Source: Sinonovacula constricta (lineage: Eukaryota; Mollusca; Bivalvia; Cardiida; Solecurtidae). Taken from it: a DNA stretch of 64,000 bases. The stretch spans positions 30,716,856 to 30,780,855 of the forward strand of contig CM017571.1 of the NCBI GenBank assembly GCA_007844125.1, read 5' to 3'. The notes beneath the pieces are model-generated. The model ran no database searches, was not told the origin of the DNA, and saw only the letters and a list, made by a program, of their open reading frames with translations. This document shows positions 58,301 to 64,000 of the stretch, one piece after another; positions within the stretch are counted from its first letter, which is position 1, and each line of letters begins with the position of its first letter. Position numbers and translations under genes: made by a program.

Positions 58301-59215
58301 GTATTTGCTGCGACAAACTTGACTGGATATTGATTCTTACACCCACCTCCCAACAACCAAAATCTTCTGGATCTGCCCCTGTCCCATTCTAGTCGTTGTT
58401 GATAAATTCCCTTGATTATAAACAAGCAATAGTCTTTTATTATTAATAACCATTGTTGGCAAGAAAACCCGGCTGGCCTAAAATAAGCGAGTCAACAATG
58501 CTTAAATACTTGAGTGTTTAAACAATTAATTACAATATGTTAATCAATTCGGAGCTACACAATGTGTGTATTCTTCCCGAAAAGAGCATTCGTGTATGAA
58601 CAGAACAGACAAAATGTGTCCAGATGTCGAATAAAAAGGTAATGAAACAGGTGCCATTGTGTAAGTTTCATTAAGTACTGTTTGTTTTCACATTGCAAAT
58701 CAACTGGTGCATAACAAAATCGCCCCCGGGGCGAAATCCCTTCACTTTGATATAGATGGAAAGGATCCCGCGTCCCCGTGAACTTTCCAGGACGACCAGA
58801 ATTCTCCCGTGATTATGTTTTGATTTATGAAACAACTGTAAGTAAAGAAGAAAATGCAGCATAAAAATACTGTTTTGGGAGGGGGTGGGGGTGGGACGAT
58901 GGTGGGAGTCTTGTGTGTGTGTTTGTGTGATTTTGTCCGCTTTGTAAAATTCAGGGTGGTGGTGGTGGGTTGGATTCTGCCCGCCTCTGAAAATCCATGG
59001 CGGTGTGGGGCGGGGGATTCTTCTCCATCTATCCATCTACGCTATAATGTCCTAGGGGATGTTTTATCCGTGAAGTTTTGTCCGGCAACACAAAGGTACA
59101 TTCAACGAATATCTGGTGCCATGGTTACGCCATGGTTACGTCACATACACAGGAATAATTAAACACTTTTGAAACTGTCCACAATAAAGCCACTCTGTCA
59201 CCTTTCCATAAACAT
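58301..59215. other. Intergenic sequence downstream of the 59.6-kb gene
   Basis: Two G-rich patches (58874-58898 and 58953-58974). No coding gene was recognised. Confidence 0.4.
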
Positions 59216-59220
59216 GTCTT

Positions 59221-59226
59221 TTTATT
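59221..59226 (-). terminator. Candidate polyadenylation signal of the 59.6-kb gene
   Basis: AATAAA on the minus strand, about 375 bp after the stop codon of the gene at 59600-60873. The first such hexamer I found downstream; use is inferred. Confidence 0.4.
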
Positions 59227-59599
59227 GATTTTGTTTAATATAAAAACAACAGCGTGATAACATAACCTCTGATTGCTAATTTATAAATGACAATATTGCC
59301 TTTGTAATTACGTTAGGTTTGGAGAATCAAACGCGTTGCAGCATTTTTTAAACTATATTCAGCTTTTTGAAGCTCAAAATTCTACATGTAGTTTAGCTCT
59401 GAGGCTTATAAGCAAGCGGAAAAATACGTCACATATATTTAAGCGATTTCACTTAGTCATTACTGGCTCGATACTGACGCAATAATATGTAAAATCACAT
59501 CCTGTATAGAGCGAATCGTGTTGCTATAAGCACATACTACAAACACTCAACTGTGACCAGACCAGACCGCTTTTAAAATTCAGCGAACAACACAAAATA

Positions 59600-60873
59600 T
59601 CACGTGTTAACGGAGGTCCGCCTACTTCCTCTATATGGAATCGTCACGTTATCTTCATGACGTAGAGGCTGTCCACGTATTCCAAGATGATTGACATCTA
59701 ACGTAATTGTCTTAATCTTTTCACGTCGCGGAAGCATATAGGGATCTTGCAAGTCGAACATCGTCGCCGTGCGACACGGTGACTGTATGGAATTCGGTGC
59801 TGCCATACTGTCTGACGTCATAGGTGGTGACAAAACGCGTGGCGCCTGTGTGTACGACAAACGAGCTTTAGCTGAGTTTGAAATTTCAACAGAACGTTCA
59901 CTTGGCTCGAACTTTTTACCAGAAATTTGATGAGGACCTCGATTATGTTTTTCTTTCTGATACTGCACGTACGGTGAACGATGACCTGTGTTTTTTACCC
60001 TGGCCGCATTCGGAGCGCTGTGAGTTTGTTGGCATACGGTGCTGCCGACAATAAGCGTCCCTGGCACCGTGCCTGTCTGAGAGGACGGCTCGTGAGCCGT
60101 CTTCTTGTCGACACTCCACCGGAAGTCTCGAGCTTGTACGGTCCCTGGCTTCATGAAATCTGCACTACCCAGCCTTAATGGCCGGGCACCACGGCGTGGT
60201 GTACACGCCGGAAACAGATTGTTTTCACTGGGGTTCACATTCCGGTTCCCTAGTCGTCTTGCCTCGGTCTCATCCAGTTCCAGTTGCAGGCAGTTTACCG
60301 GCAGGGGTGGCGTCATGAGGTTCAGGTACTGGTTCAGCGCCTTGCAATTTTCGCGGAAGTTCTCCAGCTGCTCCTGGGAGAAGCACGGATTGCTAAATTC
60401 ACGGACCGGTGTCAAGTTCAAGGCTTTGCCGCGGTCCTTCATTGACTTGTCGAATATGGAGTCCTCTAGATTATCGTCGCCTTGGTCACTGTTCTCACTG
60501 CAGACAGGGTAACTAAAACAGATAAAGTGGTATTAGTATATTTACCACAAGAAGCATTGCATCACAAGGCTCTATACTGGGAAACATATCCAGTGGAATC
60601 TGTTTTAATGCATCCAATAATTGCACAACAAAGCGTTATGGCAATTTACAGATGAACAGTTTTTTCAGCAGAATATAAATTACTGTAATTACAGAAAATC
60701 TAGAACTCTATTTCTTTTTACGCGCATCCATAATATTAGTAAATACTGTATTGATTAACATTTACTTACGACCTATATGATCATATAAATTGGGGAAAAT
60801 CTGTGATGTATTACCTGAGCGGAGACCTTGCCTGGGTGGCTAGGAGGCTGATTAGATCATACGATGAGGCCAT
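59600..60873 (-). CDS. Uncharacterised 323-residue protein, two coding exons
   Basis: Exon 1 (60815-60873) encodes MASSYDLISLLATQARSPL and ends AG/GTAATA. Exon 2 (59600-60512) follows a TTTTAG acceptor in phase and runs to the stop. The protein starts with a short helix-like segment, then an acidic stretch (SDQGDDNLEDSIFD). Next is a region rich in Arg, Pro, Ser and Asn with few hydrophobic runs (for example LDETEARRLGNRNVNPSENN), and it ends IPYRGSRRTSVNT. No signal peptide, membrane span, coiled coil or catalytic motif is evident. GC content is clearly above the surroundings, as expected of coding DNA. The ATG lies 4 bp after an acceptor (TTACAG/CGAG), so a 5' UTR exon is expected upstream. 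Function unknown; not recognised. Confidence 0.75.
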
Positions 60874-61530
60874 CTCGCTGTAACAAGATGCATTGAGAGT
60901 TTTTTTTAATTTGTATATACAACGTACAGGTTAGACGCCACTAAATAAGTTTTATATTTTATATCTATGTTCTATATTTTATAGCAAATCGCTAAAAGTT
61001 GGAAACAAACTGCACCAGGACCAAGTCATGACAGAACCCCATAACCATATATAGGTAAAAAGAGCTTTTTATTGTCTTTCAGAAAGAGCCAGAAATAAGG
61101 AAACTTTTGCAACTTGTAAGAAGAGTCTGCCTTCTAGAATGCACATACCGCCAAATTGCCAATCGGTAAAAGTGGATCAGTCCATTATTGTGCATATGGT
61201 CGATATTTAGTGTAACTAACCCTGCAGGCACCATCAAGGACACCATGCACATTTGAAGTTTCACGTTTGATGTAATTATAGACAAACAGGTAAAATAACT
61301 TTTAACCAATGGATCCATGTAACATGTTAACACATACAATAATGTCGGTATTTTGTTTTACAGAAACAATTGCAAACCCCGAGCATAAGCTATTAAGGTA
61401 AACCAAGTGTAATAGAAAATATGCATGAAAATTTATGCAACTGAGGTGTTTTATACCTTATTATTGTCGTGTCTGACAAATTTTAAGAACCTTATCTATC
61501 AAGTTTGGATTTTATGATCATTTTCGTTTT
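60874..61530. other. Region upstream of the uncharacterised gene
   Basis: AT-rich. Probably intron between a 5' UTR exon and the first coding exon. No further exon was recognised. Confidence 0.4.
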
Positions 61531-61531
61531 C

Positions 61532-61992
61532 TTAAATGTGATATCCAACTGTTTGGACCATATTTTCTCTCATGCAACCAAATAAATTATTGTTACCTGA
61601 AAAGATCTCGCGAAAGGTTGTCTATTGGTGTCCTACACCAATCGGAAGGGTCAAGCATAACACTGCACTCGTCATTTCAAATAGGTATTTCCTATCCGAG
61701 CCACGCTGCATAGTTAACTATTTTAGAACTAAGAAACCCACGTGACCACTTACTTTTGACATCGCGTCGGTATCTGTTTTTAAATCCCTACTTCACTTAT
61801 TTATAGTGTGGGAAATAAAGGACATTTAGCGCGATATATGTCACGATTTGTACTGTCTAACAATTTCGGAAATGTTATAATGGCCTTCATTTGAACTAAA
61901 GTATTAGTTTATGAAGCAATTATGTACAAATTCCGCGGAACAGGGTTTATATATTGTTACATGTTTAAGATACTGTCGGATACCACCATTAA
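61532..61992. mobile_element. Small TIR element, family E, about 461 bp
   Basis: The left end TTAAATGTGATATCCAACTG and right end TACTGTCGGATACCACCATT form diverged inverted ends. The interior has TTGTTACCTGAAAAGATCTC, TTCCTATCCGAGCCACGCTG and CACTTACTTTTGACATCGCG, matching the inverted copy at 54792-55272. Confidence 0.65.
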
Positions 61993-63766
61993 AGAGATAT
62001 TAGAGGATCTTTTTTTCAAAAATAAGAAAATTCATAATATTTTCTTATATTCTCTTTATGAAATGTGTTTTGCTATTGAGTATCGTTTGAAAACAAAATA
62101 TAGCATTAGACGTGTTACTTGATTGGTTTGACTCAAAATATCCTAAATATGTAATTGTTTACAAACACAGCGCGCTTAAGACTGATTTTTCTATTTTTTT
62201 CTGCTGACTGTTCTTTATTTAAAAATCACCGAGCTCTTGATAGCTAAAGGGTTTATTTTGATAGCTAAACGATTAATTCTAGAGTTGCCCAAAATGTTCT
62301 ATAAACTATTTTGGTTGATGCTTCAAAATATAAAATAAGTTCACGTCATGATTTTTTCTTCAGACTTTTAATACAAAGGTAAATACAATTAAACTTCATT
62401 TACAAACTTAAAAAATAAAAACTACACATATTTCCGTCTAAATCTGATAGAGGGATGCAGAAACAATTGTCAAAATGAAAAAGTATAAAGAGAGAAGTTG
62501 ACAGTGCGTTGCCATATTGGAATCCGAGCCGTCAACCCAAACGTTTTGAAGCATTTTAACTCTAATTTGGATATACTTTATTTGGAGTTGCATTTGCTCT
62601 ACCCTAAAGATTTCAACTAAATTTAGTCAAACTATGTCGTCTTATTTTAATTTGGAAGACATAATAAAACATTCTTGGGAAAGTCTGGTTCAAGTTAGCC
62701 GACATAATATTACAGCAGCAGCCAGCTATAAGCTGTAAGTTGGACATACTCGAAGTATCTAAATACATTTAATTGTGGATTATTTGCAAGCGGATAATGT
62801 ATACTATGTTCTAAATAGTATTATTCTGACGACTTATTGATAAGTTGCGTGTAAATGTATAAAAATACCGAAATAAATGAAAGGCGTATACTGAAATAGG
62901 GGTGAGACTGAAAAAAATATAGCATGACATTTCATAATCTTGAATATAATGTAGAAAAACAGTAGAAGTGTATTTACATTTAAATGACAAAATAAACGTC
63001 AATAGCAATACCATCCATAGTTAATTACACAAGTTAACCTACGTAAAGTATTTGTCAATTGTATATGTTATATTTTTCAAAATATTTTAAGAAAAAGATC
63101 TAAATACCAGAAGTGATGCCGCCATTCTGACAATGACATTCAGTTGTAATCTATGACATGTGGAGGGTCGACATGACATGTTAAACGGACGTAAAGGTCA
63201 ACAGGAGATAGACGTAAATGCACATCGGAAGTTGATTATATGACTAATATTCTTGTATTTTAGAAGCATTTCCTTTTATTTATGGGACTGCATTTTTGCA
63301 AACCGGAAGTTTAACAAAAGTCTAAGATTATCGAATATTTAGAAACTTTTCTGCTATTTTGATGATTGCTTTAACCTTCTTTTCAAAATGCTGAAACACT
63401 GTACGATTATAAAAGTGAAAATCTTCTGCTCCTTAACTCTATGATGGGCTATCTGGAATAGATGACACTATTATACGAAACGCCCTTCCATATGGCACCA
63501 ATTACAGTGTATGTGTTCAAGCTACGCCTAAGGTCCAGTAGTTTTCGTCTCTTCACTTTTTTTAAGTACGCCCTTTTAAAAGACAAGGAATGATTCATTT
63601 CTTGATGTATGCATATAGGGTCTTTATACAGATTTATAAATTACTCTTTAAATGTTTCAACACTTACTATAGAGTTAGGAAACATGTTCATTTAGTGTAG
63701 CATAATCCTTGTGGTATATTATCGAGAATTAATTATTGCTTAAAGTTCGGCTGCACCACCTTAAAC
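61993..63766. other. Intergenic or intronic AT-rich DNA
   Basis: No supported gene. Near 63116 the minus strand reads AGAATGGCGGCATCACTTCT followed by GGTATTT. This resembles a YY1-type start-site element and could mark the promoter or first exon of the 59.6-kb gene, but the evidence is thin. Confidence 0.35.
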
Positions 63767-63846
63767 CTAATGTCTCTGTTTTTGCATGTCTAACTTAAGC
63801 TTCTCCTCAAGCTGGGACAGCCTTGTCTTGCCAAACTGAACAGAAT
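63767..63846 (-). CDS. Probable last coding exon of another gene (partial)
   Basis: After a TTTGTAG acceptor (phase 1) the minus strand encodes SVQFGKTRLSQLEEKL, then KLDMQKQRH and a TAG stop. The short peptide is charged with heptad-like leucines, suggesting the end of a coiled-coil protein. The upstream exons would lie beyond the right edge; none was found in 63847-64000. The product is not recognised. The base composition is richer in G+C than the flanks, which supports coding. Confidence 0.5.
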
Positions 63847-64000
63847 CTACAAATGCATGTTTGTTCAATATTTAAACTGCCAATCAGTTTGATTTTAAGC
63901 GCTGTGCAAACATACGCCGAATTCGACAGACACGTATATTGTTGGCCACCCCATGCAGCGGTTGTTCACATATATATGTATTATGCAATTGACATCCGTG

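Overview
The window looks like nuclear DNA of a marine mollusc, most likely a bivalve. Genes are split by long AT-rich introns with canonical GT-AG junctions, there is no operon structure, and the spacers are full of tRNA-derived SINEs, small terminal-inverted-repeat (TIR) elements and minisatellites. One dispersed element (35.6-37.1 kb, with phrases such as GACCTAGTGACCTACTTTTT and an end reading CTCAGGTGAGCTAA) is of a kind I associate with bivalve genomes. That organism call is an inference from memory; I could not search a database.

Layout. (1) From the left edge to about 41.6 kb lies one minus-strand gene, the Mondo/MLXIP (MondoA-ChREBP family) glucose-responsive bHLH-leucine-zipper factor. 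Sixteen coding exons join in frame from ATG 41458-41460 to an open frame that stops at 28-30. The true C-terminal (DCD/WMC) exon or exons probably lie beyond the left edge. Exon 8 carries two large polyglutamine tracts. The introns hold a 46-bp satellite of about 58 copies (19.8-22.5 kb), a 28-bp minisatellite (5.1-6.2 kb), a minisatellite that resembles the exon-14 splice acceptor (2.16-2.74 kb), and many SINEs and small TIR elements. (2) Inside Mondo intron 1, on the plus strand, there may be a tiny three-exon gene (37,990-39,167) that splices in frame to a 36-residue product with a nearby AATAAA. (3) 41.6-46.8 kb is intergenic and holds foldback/TIR elements, one carrying a fragment of a RecQ-like helicase. 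(4) 46,853-48,893, minus strand: a two-exon metallophosphoesterase of the MPPED/UPF0046 group, with a possible 5' UTR exon near 50.4 kb. (5) 50-59 kb is intergenic and rich in mobile elements, including a large inverted repeat at 56.2-56.9 kb and a near-identical pair of 138-bp direct repeats. (6) 59,600-60,873, minus strand: a two-exon gene for a 323-residue, mostly disordered protein that I do not recognise. (7) 63,767-63,846, minus strand: what looks like the last coding exon of another gene that continues past the right edge.

No prokaryotic features, CRISPR arrays or rRNA genes are seen. All supported protein-coding genes except the small nested candidate are on the minus strand. They appear to be functionally unrelated neighbours: a transcription factor, a metallophosphoesterase and two unknowns.
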